From: Amycolatopsis decaplanina DSM 44594 | Lineage (GTDB): Bacteria > Actinomycetota > Actinomycetes > Mycobacteriales > Pseudonocardiaceae | Reading direction: 5' to 3' | Assembly (NCBI RefSeq): GCF_000342005.1 | Contig: NZ_AOHO01000062.1 | Coordinates: 1 to 42,700, forward strand | Length of the DNA stretch: 42,700 nucleotides | Part shown: one piece after another, positions 8,211-16,607 of the stretch | Layout of the letters: each line of letters opens with the position of its first letter | Numbering within the stretch: the first letter of the stretch is position 1 | Notes under the pieces: generated by a model | What the model was told of the DNA's origin: nothing | The model's input: the letters and a program-made list of their open reading frames with translations, nothing else | Databases searched by the model: none | Program-made: the position numbers and the translations under genes

Positions 8211-9509
8211 TCAGCGCGTGATCTTCTTCGCGGCGTCGAGCAGCTGTGTCCAGCCTTCGTCCGCCGACTTGCCCTGTTCGACGGCCTGCAGCGCCGGACT
8301 CGACGCGTTCTCTTGGATCTGGCCGTCACCGGGGCCCTTGTACTGCGGTTTGGCGACCTTCTTGGCCTGCTCGGCGAACAACTGGCCGATCTTGGCGCCG
8401 CCGAAGTAGGCGTCGGTCTCGCTCAGCAGCGCCTGATCTTCGAGTGCCTTGACCTGGCTGGGGAAGGTGCCCTTCGCCTTGAACGCCTTGATCTGCTGCT
8501 CGGGCGCGGTCAGCCAGGCGGCGAGTTCGGCCGCCTCCTTCGGGTGCTTCGACTGCGTGGGCACGGTCAGGTACGAGCCGCCCCAGTTCCCGCCTCCACC
8601 GGGGAAGGCCGCGGTGACCGCCCATTTGCCGGCGTTCTCCGGGCCGGAGTGCTCCTCGATCACGCCGAGCATCCAGGCGGGGCACACCTTCGTGGCGAAG
8701 GCGCCCTGCTTGAACCCGCTGTTCCACTCGTTGCTGAACGCGGTCAGCTTGGCCGACTGTCCTTTCGCGACAGCGCCGGTCACCTTGGTCCAGGCGTCCT
8801 TGATGCCCTGGTTCGACTCCACCGCGAGCTTGTCGTCGTTGCCGATGTAGCCGGTGGGGAGCTGGTTGACCATGGCGTTGAAGTTCTGCGCGGCCGAGTC
8901 GAACCACGCCTTCCCACCGGTCTTGGCGACGTACTGGTCGCCCGCCGCGAAGTAGCTGTCCCAGGTCGCGAACAACGGTTTGACCGCTTCGGGATCGGAC
9001 GGCATTCCCGCCGCTTCGAGCATGTCCTTGCGGTAGCACATGGCCAGCGGGCCGATGTCCGTCCCGTAGCCGATGACCTTGCCGTCCTTGGTCTTCGCCG
9101 CGTCGTACTTCCAGCCGAGCCAGCGGTCGGGGGAGGCCTCGGCCGGACCGATCTTGGGCAGGTCGTTGAACTTCGAGCCCTTGTCGAGGACGTTCGACAG
9201 ATGGCCTTCCTCGACGGCGGTGACATCGGCGAGGCCGGAACCCGCGGCCAGTTTCGTGATCAGGTCCTGGTGGTACGGCCCGCCCTGGCCGGTCTTGCGA
9301 TGGGTGATCTTCACGTTCGGGTGCAGTCGTTCGTACTCGGGGATGAGCTCCTCGTAGCCGAACTCGGTGAACGTGGCCAGCGACAGCTCGACCTTCGCGT
9401 TCGGGTCCGACGCGGCGGGTGTGCCGCCGTCGTCACCGCCGCACGCCGCCAGGCCGAACGTCATCGTGATACCCAGTGCCAGCACCAGGCCGTTCCGGAT
9501 CCTTCTCAC
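8211..9509 (-). CDS. cebE: Extracellular sugar-binding lipoprotein of the cellobiose ABC importer
   Basis: The 432-residue protein begins with a lipoprotein signal, MRRIRNGLVLALGITMTF then GLAACGGDDGG; the Cys of LAAC is the likely lipid anchor. The rest is a type 1 extracellular solute-binding protein (SBP_bac_1 fold), with motifs such as HPNVKITHRKTGQGG and FPGGGGNWGGSYLTVP. It would capture cellobiose or a related oligosaccharide at the cell surface and deliver it to cebFG. The start is GTG at 9509. A perfect 16-base CebR palindrome lies 35 bases upstream (9544-9559), and a TTGACA -35 box lies on the minus strand at 9600-9595. The gene is first in the cebE-cebF-cebG-bglC operon. Confidence 0.88.
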   Translation of the reverse strand: MRRIRNGLVLALGITMTFGLAACGGDDGGTPAASDPNAKVELSLATFTEFGYEELIPEYERLHPNVKITHRKTGQGGPYHQDLITKLAAGSGLADVTAVEEGHLSNVLDKGSKFNDLPKIGPAEASPDRWLGWKYDAAKTKDGKVIGYGTDIGPLAMCYRKDMLEAAGMPSDPEAVKPLFATWDSYFAAGDQYVAKTGGKAWFDSAAQNFNAMVNQLPTGYIGNDDKLAVESNQGIKDAWTKVTGAVAKGQSAKLTAFSNEWNSGFKQGAFATKVCPAWMLGVIEEHSGPENAGKWAVTAAFPGGGGNWGGSYLTVPTQSKHPKEAAELAAWLTAPEQQIKAFKAKGTFPSQVKALEDQALLSETDAYFGGAKIGQLFAEQAKKVAKPQYKGPGDGQIQENASSPALQAVEQGKSADEGWTQLLDAAKKITR

Positions 9510-9543
9510 GTCTTTGTCCCTTGCTGATGGGGTGAAGGAGAAA

Positions 9544-9559
9544 CTGGGAGCGCTCCCAG
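9544..9559. promoter_or_regulatory. CebR operator in front of cebE
   Basis: CTGGGAGCGCTCCCAG is a perfect palindrome containing the known CebR box TGGGAGCGCTCCCA. On the minus strand it follows a TTGACA (9600-9595) and a weak -10 (CAAACT, about 9576-9571), so it would cover the first transcribed bases of the cebE operon. Repression with release by cellobiose is the known mode for CebR. Confidence 0.88.
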
Positions 9560-9626
9560 GAATGCGCAGAGTTTGTCCCCCGGGGCGAGATCATGTCAAG
9601 GGCTCGTAATGAACGTGTTTCCGACA

Positions 9627-9640
9627 GGGGAGCGCTCTCA
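9627..9640. promoter_or_regulatory. Imperfect CebR operator in front of cebR
   Basis: GGGGAGCGCTCTCA matches the CebR box in 12 of 14 positions. It lies 53 bases upstream of the cebR start and on the far side of the shared divergent promoter region from the perfect site. It probably gives weaker autoregulation. Confidence 0.65.
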
Positions 9641-9692
9641 GTGTCGTCGCCCGCCGGACACTAAGCTGTCGATGTCCGGATGGAGCTGAAGA

Positions 9693-10739
9693 GTGAAGGT
9701 GGCGCGGGTGGGGCCTCGACCAGGGGAAGACGGCAGGCCGACGCTGGAAGACGTCGCCGCGTCCGCCGGGGTCAGCCGGTCGACGGCGTCCCGGGCGCTG
9801 AACGACGACGGCTACGTCAGCGCGCGCTCCCGCGAGAAGGTCCAGGCCGCGGCCCGCGAACTCGGCTATTCCCCGAACCAGGCGGCGAGATCGCTGGTGA
9901 CCAAGCGGACCGGCGCGGTCGCGGTCGTGCTGTCGGAACCCGAGGCGCGGCTGCTCGACGATCCGTACCGCACCGCGGTCATGCGGGCGGGTTATCGCGA
10001 ACTCGCCGACATCGGCTGCCAGATGGTCTTGATCTTCAGTGACACCCGCGAGGACCTCGAACGCACGGTCCGGTTCCTGGACGGCGGGCACGTCGACGGC
10101 GTGCTCGTCTTCGCGCCGCACCGGACCGATCCGTTGCCCAAGGCGTTGCGGCAGCTGAGGATCCCGGTGGTGTACGGCGGGCAGGCGGCCGGGCTCAAAC
10201 GCGGTGTGCACGTCGTCGACTTCGACAACGAAGGCGGCGCGAAGCTCGCTGTCGCGCATCTCGTCGAGGCCGGCCACCGGCGGATCGCCACGATCGCGGG
10301 CCCGCAGGACCAGAGCGCGGCGATCGACCGGCTCTCGGGCTGGCGCAAAACCCTCCTCGACGCCGGACTCGACCCGGCGGACCTGATGGAGGAAGGCGAC
10401 TTCACCCTGACCGGCGGGGCGAAGGCGATGTCGAACCTGCTCGCGCGGCGCCCGGACCTCGACGCCGTCTTCGTGGCCAGCGACATGATGGCTCTCGGCG
10501 CGCTTCGCACCCTGCATGCCGCCGGACGGCGGATCCCGTCGGACGTCGCCGTCGTCAGCTTCGACGACAACGCGACACTCGCGCCGGAGATGGACCCGCC
10601 GCTGACATCGGTCCACCAGGATCCGCGGGAACAGGTCCACGCGATGGTCGAGACCCTGCTCGCGGTAATGGACGACCGGGATCTCAAGCCCCGCCAGCGG
10701 ATCTTGCCGGTCTCGCTCACGCATCGCGCCTCCAGCTGA
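9693..10739 (+). CDS. cebR: LacI-family repressor of cellobiose use
   Basis: This 348-residue LacI/GalR regulator has its helix-turn-helix at about residues 17-38 (TLEDVAASAGVSRSTASRAL) followed by hinge helix SPNQAARSLVT. The periplasmic-binding-like sensor domain contains VVDFDNEGGAKLAVAHLVEAGHRRIATIAGP and ends VSFDDNATLAPEMDPPLTSVHQDP. It is divergent from the cebE operon and flanked by CebR boxes, so it most likely represses that operon and itself and responds to cellobiose. The GTG at 9693 has GGAG ten bases upstream; two later GTGs are possible but leave a shorter leader before the HTH. Identity as CebR rests on operator sequence and neighbours. Confidence 0.87.
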   Translation: MKVARVGPRPGEDGRPTLEDVAASAGVSRSTASRALNDDGYVSARSREKVQAAARELGYSPNQAARSLVTKRTGAVAVVLSEPEARLLDDPYRTAVMRAGYRELADIGCQMVLIFSDTREDLERTVRFLDGGHVDGVLVFAPHRTDPLPKALRQLRIPVVYGGQAAGLKRGVHVVDFDNEGGAKLAVAHLVEAGHRRIATIAGPQDQSAAIDRLSGWRKTLLDAGLDPADLMEEGDFTLTGGAKAMSNLLARRPDLDAVFVASDMMALGALRTLHAAGRRIPSDVAVVSFDDNATLAPEMDPPLTSVHQDPREQVHAMVETLLAVMDDRDLKPRQRILPVSLTHRASS

Positions 10740-10790
10740 GCCCGGGCTCCGTGACCCGACTGTGACTCGGGGAGCGCTTGACCCGGCTCG

Positions 10791-10804
10791 TGTTATCGCT
10801 AACA
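10791..10804. promoter_or_regulatory. Arabinose operator 1 (autoregulatory, before the LacI-type araR)
   Basis: TGTTATCGCTAACA, with flanking G and C, forms GTGTTA/TAACAC arms around TCGC. It overlaps the -10 region of a likely promoter with TTGACC at 10778-10783. Similar 14-mers occur at 11895-11908 and 16580-16593, each upstream of an arabinose transcription unit. Confidence 0.72.
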
Positions 10805-10847
10805 CTTGCGGCACTCGTCACACGGTACCGGCATTGGGAGACAGGCG

Positions 10848-11861
10848 ATGGCACGCGAAACCACCGAGAGCAAGCAGGCCAGTCTCACCGACGTGGCCGC
10901 GCTCGCGGGGGTTTCGCATATGACGGTCTCCCGGGTCATCAACGGCACCGGGCCGGTCCGCGCAGAGACGCGGGTCCGCGTCAACGCCGCCATCGAGCAG
11001 CTGGACTACCGGCCGAACTCGGTCGCCCGCGCGCTGGTCACCGGTCGCTCGGGCACGCTCGGCGTGGTCGCGCTGGAGGCCAACCTCTACGGCCCGGCGA
11101 GCACTTTGAGCGGAATCGAGCACGCCGCCCGTGAAGCCGGCTACGCGACGACCATAACCAGCATCAGCCGTCCGGGCCGGTCGTCCATCGCCGACGCGGT
11201 GGAGCGCCTGCGGCGTCAGGCGGTCGAGGGCATCGTCGTGATCGCGCCGCATGTCACCGCCGCACGAGCGCTGGAGGCGGCACCCAGCGACGTGCCGCTC
11301 GTCGCGGTCGGCGGTGGTGAAAAGGCGCCGGTCCCGGTGATCTCGGTCGACCAGTACGACGGCGCGCGCCGGGCGACCGAACACCTCCTCGGCCTCGGGC
11401 ACGAGACCGTCTGGCACGTGGCCGGACCCGAAGACTGGCTCGAGGCGCTCGACCGCGAACGTGGCTGGCGCGAGACCCTGCGGCGGCACGGCGCGCGGAT
11501 CCCGCCCGTCGTGCGTGGTGATTGGAGTGCGCGTTCCGGGTACGCGGCGGGGCGATCCCTCGTCGGCGAAAAGGGGCTGGACGCGGTGTTCGTGGCCAAC
11601 GACCAGATGGCCCTCGGTTTCCTCCGTGCCTGCACCGAGGCCGGAGTGAACGTGCCGGGGGAGATGCGGATCGTCGGTTTCGACGACGTTCCCGAGGCGG
11701 CTTACTACACACCGCCGCTGACGACGGTGCGCCAGGACTTCGTCGAAGTCGGCAGGCGCACGTTCGACCTGCTCCGCCGCCGGATGAACGGCGGTGAGGA
11801 TCGAGACCGCGACCTGGTGATCCCCGAACTGATCGTGCGGGAGAGCACCGGACTTTCGTAG
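10848..11861 (+). CDS. araR: LacI-family regulator of the L-arabinose locus
   Basis: The 337-residue protein has an N-terminal LacI HTH (SLTDVAALAGVSHMTVSRVI), hinge PNSVARALVTGRSGTLGVV, and a sugar-sensing domain ending GFDDVPEAAYYTPPLTTVRQDF. The ATG at 10848 is preferred over the upstream TTG at 10806 because GGGAG lies just before it and the upstream stretch contains the operator. It is the first gene on the plus strand ahead of the first arabinose importer. Three 14-base operators with TAAC half-sites (10791, 11895, 16580) sit before it, the importer and araB. It therefore probably represses the locus until arabinose or a derivative binds. The name araR is by role; the AraR of Bacillus is a GntR-type hybrid and is not the same family. 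Confidence 0.82.
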   Translation: MARETTESKQASLTDVAALAGVSHMTVSRVINGTGPVRAETRVRVNAAIEQLDYRPNSVARALVTGRSGTLGVVALEANLYGPASTLSGIEHAAREAGYATTITSISRPGRSSIADAVERLRRQAVEGIVVIAPHVTAARALEAAPSDVPLVAVGGGEKAPVPVISVDQYDGARRATEHLLGLGHETVWHVAGPEDWLEALDRERGWRETLRRHGARIPPVVRGDWSARSGYAAGRSLVGEKGLDAVFVANDQMALGFLRACTEAGVNVPGEMRIVGFDDVPEAAYYTPPLTTVRQDFVEVGRRTFDLLRRRMNGGEDRDRDLVIPELIVRESTGLS

Positions 11862-11894
11862 CGCCGGAGCCGTTTCCAGGGCTCAAGGCGGGAA

Positions 11895-11908
11895 TGTTAA
11901 CGCTAACT
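11895..11908. promoter_or_regulatory. Arabinose operator 2 (before the first importer operon)
   Basis: TGTTAACGCTAACT matches operator 1 in 12 of 14 bases. It lies 30 bases upstream of the GTG start of the sugar-binding protein, in the short gap after the regulator gene, so the importer operon probably has its own promoter here. Confidence 0.7.
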
Positions 11909-11938
11909 CAACTGATCAGCGCGGATCTAGGAGTCGAT

Positions 11939-12910
11939 GTGGCAAGAAAACCGTGGACGGCGATCGTGGCCGGAGTGGCCGGGCTGCTCCTGCTCACCGC
12001 GTGCGGCGGTGGCGGCGGAACGAGTGGCGGCGGCGCCCTCACCCTCGGCTTCGCCCAGGTGGGCGCGGAAAGCGGCTGGCGGACGGCGAACACCAAGTCG
12101 ATCCAGGAGTCCGCGAAGGCCGCCGGGATCGAGCTGAAGTTCTCCGACGCGCAGCAGAAGCAGGAGAACCAGATCGCCGCGATCCGGTCCTACATCCAGC
12201 AGAAGGTCAAGGTGATCGCCTTCTCGCCGGTCGTGGAGTCCGGCTGGGACACCGTGCTCAAGGAGGCGAAGACGGCGAACATCCCGGTGATCCTGACCGA
12301 CCGGGCCGTCGACTCGGCGGACAAGACGCTGTACAAGACCTTCCTCGGTTCGGACTTCGTCGCCGAGGGCAAGAAGGCGGGCGAGTGGCTGGCCAAGGAA
12401 TTCGGCTCGGCCACGGGTGACGTCAGCATCGTCGAACTGCAGGGCACCACCGGTTCCGCACCGGCGAACGACCGCAAGAAGGGCTTCGCCGACGTCATCG
12501 CGTCGAACCCGAAGTTCAAGGTCGTCGCGTCGCAGACCGGTGAGTTCACCCGTGCCAAGGGCAAGGAGGTCATGGAGGCCTTCCTCAAGTCGCAGCCCAA
12601 GATCGACGTGCTGTACGCGCACAACGACGACATGGCCCTTGGCGCCATCGAGGCGATCGAGGCGGCAGGGAAGGTGCCCGGCAAGGACATCAAGATCGTC
12701 TCGGTCGACGGTGTCCGCGACGCCCTGCAGGCACTGGCCGACGGCAAGATCAACCACGTCGTCGAATGCAACCCGCTGCTCGGCCCGCAGCTGATGGATC
12801 TGGTGAAGAAGGTCGCCGCCGGTGAGCAGGTGCCCCCGCGCATCGAGACCACCGAGACCGAATTCGACCAGGCGGCCGCGAAGGCCGCGCTGCCGCAACG
12901 TCAGTACTGA
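11939..12910 (+). CDS. Sugar-binding lipoprotein, YtfQ-like (furanose type)
   Basis: This 323-residue protein starts VARKPWTAIVAGVAGLLLL and has a lipobox LLTAC, so the Cys near residue 22 is the probable lipid anchor. The mature part is a ribose/galactose-type binding protein (Peripla_BP_4) that most resembles E. coli YtfQ, the galactofuranose-binding protein: GFAQVGAESGWRTANTKSIQ, then SPVVESGWDTVLKEAK and YAHNDDMALGAIEAIE. Start choice: GTG at 11939 has AGGAG eight bases upstream; an in-frame ATG at 11894 would read through the operator. It lies 30 bases after an arabinose operator and heads a four-gene importer operon. Arabinofuranose or galactofuranose are the best substrate guesses; the arabinose context favours arabinose. 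Confidence 0.85.
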   Translation: MARKPWTAIVAGVAGLLLLTACGGGGGTSGGGALTLGFAQVGAESGWRTANTKSIQESAKAAGIELKFSDAQQKQENQIAAIRSYIQQKVKVIAFSPVVESGWDTVLKEAKTANIPVILTDRAVDSADKTLYKTFLGSDFVAEGKKAGEWLAKEFGSATGDVSIVELQGTTGSAPANDRKKGFADVIASNPKFKVVASQTGEFTRAKGKEVMEAFLKSQPKIDVLYAHNDDMALGAIEAIEAAGKVPGKDIKIVSVDGVRDALQALADGKINHVVECNPLLGPQLMDLVKKVAAGEQVPPRIETTETEFDQAAAKAALPQRQY

Positions 12911-12914
12911 GCCG

Positions 12915-14435
12915 ATGACAGAACCCCCTGCGATCCTGCGGATGAGCCACATCCGGAAGGAATTCCCCGGCGTGGTCGCCCTCGACGACGTCTCCTTCCG
13001 GATGTTCCCCGGCGAAGTGCACGCCCTGATGGGTGAGAACGGTGCCGGCAAGTCCACCCTGATCAAGGTGCTCACCGGCGTGTACGGGGTGGACGCGGGC
13101 ACGATCGAGCTCGACGGCTCCCCGGTCGCGTTCAACGGGCCGGGAGAGGCGCAGCGCTCCGGCGTGAGCACCGTGTATCAGGAAGTGAACCTCTGCCCGA
13201 ACCTGTCGGTGGCGGAGAACATCTGCCTCGGCAAGGAGCCGCGACGGCGTGGCCGCATCGACTGGCGCGAGACGCGCCGCCGGGCGGCCGCGCTGCTGGC
13301 CAGGCTGGACGTCGAGGTGGACGTTTCGGCCGAGCTGAGCAGCTGCTCGATCGCGGTGCAGCAACTGGTCGCGATCGCCAGGGCGCTCGACGTCGACGCG
13401 CGGGTCCTCGTACTCGACGAACCGACGTCCAGTTTGGACGCCGGCGAGGTCGAACAGTTGCTCAACGTGTTTCGCTCATTGAGGGATCAGGGGATGGCGA
13501 TCCTGTTCGTCTCCCATTTCATCGAGCAGGTCTTCGCCGTCGCGGACCGGATGACGGTGCTGCGCAACGGAAAGCTGATCGGCGAGTACCGCACCGAGGA
13601 GATCACCCCGGTCGACCTGGTCACCAGGATGATCGGCAAGGAACTCGCGGCGCTGGAAGACATCGAGGACGCGGGCCACAGCAGGTCGGACGTCGCAGGG
13701 GCGACCGTCTTCCTCGAAGCGGGCGACGTCGGCCGCAAGGGCGGGGTCGCGCCGTTCTCGCTCGACATCCGGGCGGGCGAGGTCGTGGGCCTCGCCGGGC
13801 TGCTCGGTTCGGGTCGCACCGAACTGGCCCGGTTGCTGTTCGGCGCCGATCACGCGGACAGCGGATCGGTGCGGATCGACGGCGAGCCGGTGTCGCTGAA
13901 GACCCCGAGGACCGGTCTCGACCACCGCATCGCGTTCTGCTCGGAGAACCGCAAGACCGAAGGCCTCGTCGAGGAACTCACCGTACGCGAGAACATCGTG
14001 CTCGCACTGCAGGCCTCACGGGGCTGGGCCCGCCCTGTCCCGCGACGGCGGCAGGACGAGATCGCGGAGCGCTACATCAAGGCGCTCGACATCCGGCCCG
14101 CCAACGCCGAGGCGAAGGTCGGCGACCTGAGTGGCGGCAACCAGCAGAAGGTGCTGCTCGCGAGGTGGCTCATCACCGAACCGCGGCTGCTGATCCTCGA
14201 CGAGCCGACGCGCGGCATCGACATCGGCGCCAAGACGGAGATCCAGCGGCTCGTCACGCGGCTCTCGGGCGAGGGGATGGCGGTGGTGTTCGTCTCCGCC
14301 GAACTCGAAGAAGTGCTGCGGCTGAGCCATCGGGTGGTCGTGCTGCGCGACCGCGCGGTGGTCGCCGTATTGGACAACGAATCGCTGACCGCGGACCGCG
14401 TCATGGCGACGATGGCCGAAGGAGTCGCACGATGA
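12915..14435 (+). CDS. Sugar ABC transporter ATPase with two ATP-binding domains, YtfR-like
   Basis: The 506-residue protein has two ABC cassettes, as in RbsA and YtfR. The first has Walker A GENGAGKST and Walker B VLVLDEPTSSLD, with the usual unorthodox signature region (SSCSIAVQQLVAIARAL). The second has the degenerate Walker A GLLGSGRTE, signature LSGGNQQKVLLARWL and LILDEPTRGIDIG. It would power uptake through the two permeases that follow. The ATG at 12915 is four bases after the binding-protein stop. Its stop overlaps the next start by an ATGA, so the set is translationally coupled. It belongs to the carbohydrate uptake transporter 2 family. Confidence 0.9.
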   Translation: MTEPPAILRMSHIRKEFPGVVALDDVSFRMFPGEVHALMGENGAGKSTLIKVLTGVYGVDAGTIELDGSPVAFNGPGEAQRSGVSTVYQEVNLCPNLSVAENICLGKEPRRRGRIDWRETRRRAAALLARLDVEVDVSAELSSCSIAVQQLVAIARALDVDARVLVLDEPTSSLDAGEVEQLLNVFRSLRDQGMAILFVSHFIEQVFAVADRMTVLRNGKLIGEYRTEEITPVDLVTRMIGKELAALEDIEDAGHSRSDVAGATVFLEAGDVGRKGGVAPFSLDIRAGEVVGLAGLLGSGRTELARLLFGADHADSGSVRIDGEPVSLKTPRTGLDHRIAFCSENRKTEGLVEELTVRENIVLALQASRGWARPVPRRRQDEIAERYIKALDIRPANAEAKVGDLSGGNQQKVLLARWLITEPRLLILDEPTRGIDIGAKTEIQRLVTRLSGEGMAVVFVSAELEEVLRLSHRVVVLRDRAVVAVLDNESLTADRVMATMAEGVAR

Positions 14436-15469
14436 CCGAACACCGGTTGTTCTGGCCGGTCGTCGCGCTGCTGGCGCTGCTGCTCGGCGACCTCATCGTC
14501 CATCCGGCGTTCTTCGCGATCGAATTCCGCGACGGACATCTCTACGGCAACCTGATCGACATCCTCAAGAACGGCGCCCCGCTGATCCTCATCGCGATCG
14601 GCATGACCCTGGTGGTGGCGACGCGGGGGATCGATCTCTCCGTCGGCGCGGTCGTCGCGATCAGCGGCGCGCTCGCCTGCCTGCACATCAGCGGACTCGG
14701 CGATCAGAACAGCGTCGGCGGGGCCCTCGCCGCGGTCGGGATGGCGTTGGGTCTCGCCCTCGTCCTCGGCCTCTGGAACGGCTGGCTCGTGGCGGTGCTG
14801 GGGATCCAGCCGATCATCGCGACGCTGATCCTGATGGTCGCGGGCCGCGGCATCGCCCAGCTGATCACCGGCGGCCAGATCATCACCGTCAACTCGGGGC
14901 CGTACGAATGGATCGGCAGCGGGTTCACCTTCGGCCTGCCCAGCGCGATCCTCATCGCGCTGGCCGTGTTCGCCATCGCCGCGGTGCTGGTCCGCCGGTC
15001 GGCGCTGGGCCTGCTGGTCGAATCCGTGGGCGGCAACCCGGAAGCGGGCAGGCTCGCCGGGCTCCGGTCGACCCGGCTGATCTGGCTCACCTACGTCTTC
15101 TGCGCGCTCTGCGCCGGCATCGCCGGACTGATGATCAGCGCGAACGTGCACAGCGCCGACGGCAACAACGCCGGGCAGTTCATCGAACTGGACGCGATCC
15201 TCGCCGTCGTCATCGGCGGGACGCAGCTGACCGGTGGCCGGTTTTCGCTGACCGGCTCGGTGATCGGCGCGCTGCTCATCCAGACGCTGACGACGACCGT
15301 CTACGCACTCGGCATCGCCCCGCAGGCGATCATGCTGTTCAAGGCCGTGGTCGTGCTGGCGGTCTGCCTGCTGCAGTCGCCGGTGTTCCGCAGGAAGCTC
15401 GCCCGGCGGCGGAAAGCGGCCCCGCCGTCACCCGCCGTCCAGCCGGAGAAGGTGGAGGCCGGGGTATGA
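14432..15469 (+). CDS. Sugar ABC transporter permease, YtfT-like
   Basis: This 345-residue CUT2-family permease has around eight to ten membrane segments. The family motif GMTLVVATRGIDLSVGAVVAIS lies near residues 55-76, and the late conserved block reads DAILAVVIGGTQLTGGRFSLTGS. The C-terminal tail (KLARRRKAAPPSPAVQPEKV) is cytoplasmic and charged. It starts with an ATG overlapping the ATPase stop and ends in an ATGA overlap with the second permease. Two non-identical permeases in one operon is the YtfT/YjfF layout, which differs from the single-permease importer at 20493-24405. Confidence 0.88.
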   Translation: MTEHRLFWPVVALLALLLGDLIVHPAFFAIEFRDGHLYGNLIDILKNGAPLILIAIGMTLVVATRGIDLSVGAVVAISGALACLHISGLGDQNSVGGALAAVGMALGLALVLGLWNGWLVAVLGIQPIIATLILMVAGRGIAQLITGGQIITVNSGPYEWIGSGFTFGLPSAILIALAVFAIAAVLVRRSALGLLVESVGGNPEAGRLAGLRSTRLIWLTYVFCALCAGIAGLMISANVHSADGNNAGQFIELDAILAVVIGGTQLTGGRFSLTGSVIGALLIQTLTTTVYALGIAPQAIMLFKAVVVLAVCLLQSPVFRRKLARRRKAAPPSPAVQPEKVEAGV

Positions 15470-16449
15470 CGACGCTCGACCGCATCAAGGGCTATCGCCC
15501 ACGGCAGCGGCATCTGCCGATCCTGGCGACGATGGTGATGCTCATCGGCGCCTACCTCTACGGCGCTTCGAGCTACACGGCGTTCGGTTCCGGCCAGGTC
15601 GTACTCGACCTGTTCATCAACAACGCGTTCCTGCTGGTCGTCGCCGTCGGGATGACGTTCGTGATCCTCACCGGCGGGATCGACCTGTCGGTGGGCTCGG
15701 TGGTCGCGCTGTCCACAGTGGTCTCCGCCGACCTGCTGCAGAACCAGGGCTGGCCGGTGCTCGCGGTGATTCCCGCGGTACTGGCGATCGGCGCGGCACT
15801 CGGCTTCGGCATGGGTGTGCTGATCCAGGTCTTCGAGATCCAGCCGTTCATCGCCACCCTGATCGGGATGTTCTTCGCCAGGGGGCTCTGTTACACGATC
15901 AGCACCCAGGCGTATTCGATCGACGACCCCACGGTCGCGAGCCTCGCGCAGACACAGATCCCGCTCGGCGGGGAACTGCACATCTCGATCGGCGTGGTCG
16001 TCGCGCTGGTGGTGGTCGCCGTCGCGGCGTACGTCCTGTACGGGACCCGGTTCGGCCGGACGGTCTACGCGATCGGCGGGAACCCGAAGTCGGCGCTGCT
16101 GATGGGCCTGAACGTCGGCCGTACGAGGATCTCGGTCTACACGCTCAGCGGGTTCTGCTCGGCACTCGGCGGTCTGCTCCTGGTGCTGTACAAGTCCTCC
16201 GGCGATCCGCTCAACGGTGTCGGGCTGGAACTGACCGCGATCGCGGCCGTCGTCATCGGCGGCACGTTGCTCACCGGCGGCTCCGGCTACGTCCTCGGGA
16301 CGGTGCTCGGGATCATGGTGCTGGGCATCATCCAGACCCTGATCACCTTCGACGGCACGCTGAACTCCTGGTGGACTTCGATCATCACCGGCGCGCTGCT
16401 GTTCGCCTTCATCGTCCTGCAACGCCTCGTCGGCAGGCGAGTCACGTAA
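15466..16449 (+). CDS. Second sugar ABC transporter permease, YjfF-like
   Basis: This 327-residue permease resembles E. coli YjfF along its whole length: GMTFVILTGGIDLSVGSVVALS near the start, then IQPFIATLIGMFFARGLCYTIS and AIAAVVIGGTLLTGGSGYVLGT. The end NSWWTSIITGALLFAFIVLQR matches the YjfF end closely. It forms the channel with the preceding permease. The start codon overlaps the previous stop (ATGA), and it is the last gene of the importer operon. A repeat-rich gap with a strong hairpin follows and probably ends transcription before araB. Confidence 0.88.
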   Translation: MTTLDRIKGYRPRQRHLPILATMVMLIGAYLYGASSYTAFGSGQVVLDLFINNAFLLVVAVGMTFVILTGGIDLSVGSVVALSTVVSADLLQNQGWPVLAVIPAVLAIGAALGFGMGVLIQVFEIQPFIATLIGMFFARGLCYTISTQAYSIDDPTVASLAQTQIPLGGELHISIGVVVALVVVAVAAYVLYGTRFGRTVYAIGGNPKSALLMGLNVGRTRISVYTLSGFCSALGGLLLVLYKSSGDPLNGVGLELTAIAAVVIGGTLLTGGSGYVLGTVLGIMVLGIIQTLITFDGTLNSWWTSIITGALLFAFIVLQRLVGRRVT

Positions 16450-16452
16450 GAC

Positions 16453-16549
16453 GGAACACGCGTGATGGAAGGCGGAACACGCGTGATTGGAGCCGGAACA
16501 CGCGTGAAGACGCGTGATCCGCCTGGAGACACGCGTGTTCCGGCTCCAA
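16453..16549. repeat. ACACGCGTG repeat cluster: three 21-base direct repeats and a 20-base inverted repeat
   Basis: GGAACACGCGTGA occurs at 16453-16465, 16474-16486 and 16495-16507, exactly 21 bases apart. The third unit forms part of a perfect 20-base inverted repeat (16487-16506 with 16530-16549) around a 23-base loop that holds one more ACGCGTGAT. The block sits between the yjfF-like gene and the araB operator, so the hairpin can act as a terminator. No protein in any frame is convincing here. Confidence 0.8.
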
Positions 16550-16579
16550 GCACGCATGATCGTGGTTTTCGACCAGGAA

Positions 16580-16593
16580 TGTGAACGCTAACA
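16580..16593. promoter_or_regulatory. Arabinose operator 3 (before araB)
   Basis: TGTGAACGCTAACA matches operator 2 in 12 of 14 bases and keeps the right half-site CTAACA of operator 1. It lies 14 bases upstream of the araB start, close enough to block transcription of the araB-araD-araA-importer operon. Confidence 0.7.
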
Positions 16594-16607
16594 GTGCGGG
16601 AGACGAA

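Noticed and set aside
10769..10782. GGGGAGCGCTTGAC as a third CebR box
   Set aside because: Only the left half and centre match; the right half is the -35 of the arabinose regulator promoter. Too weak to call.
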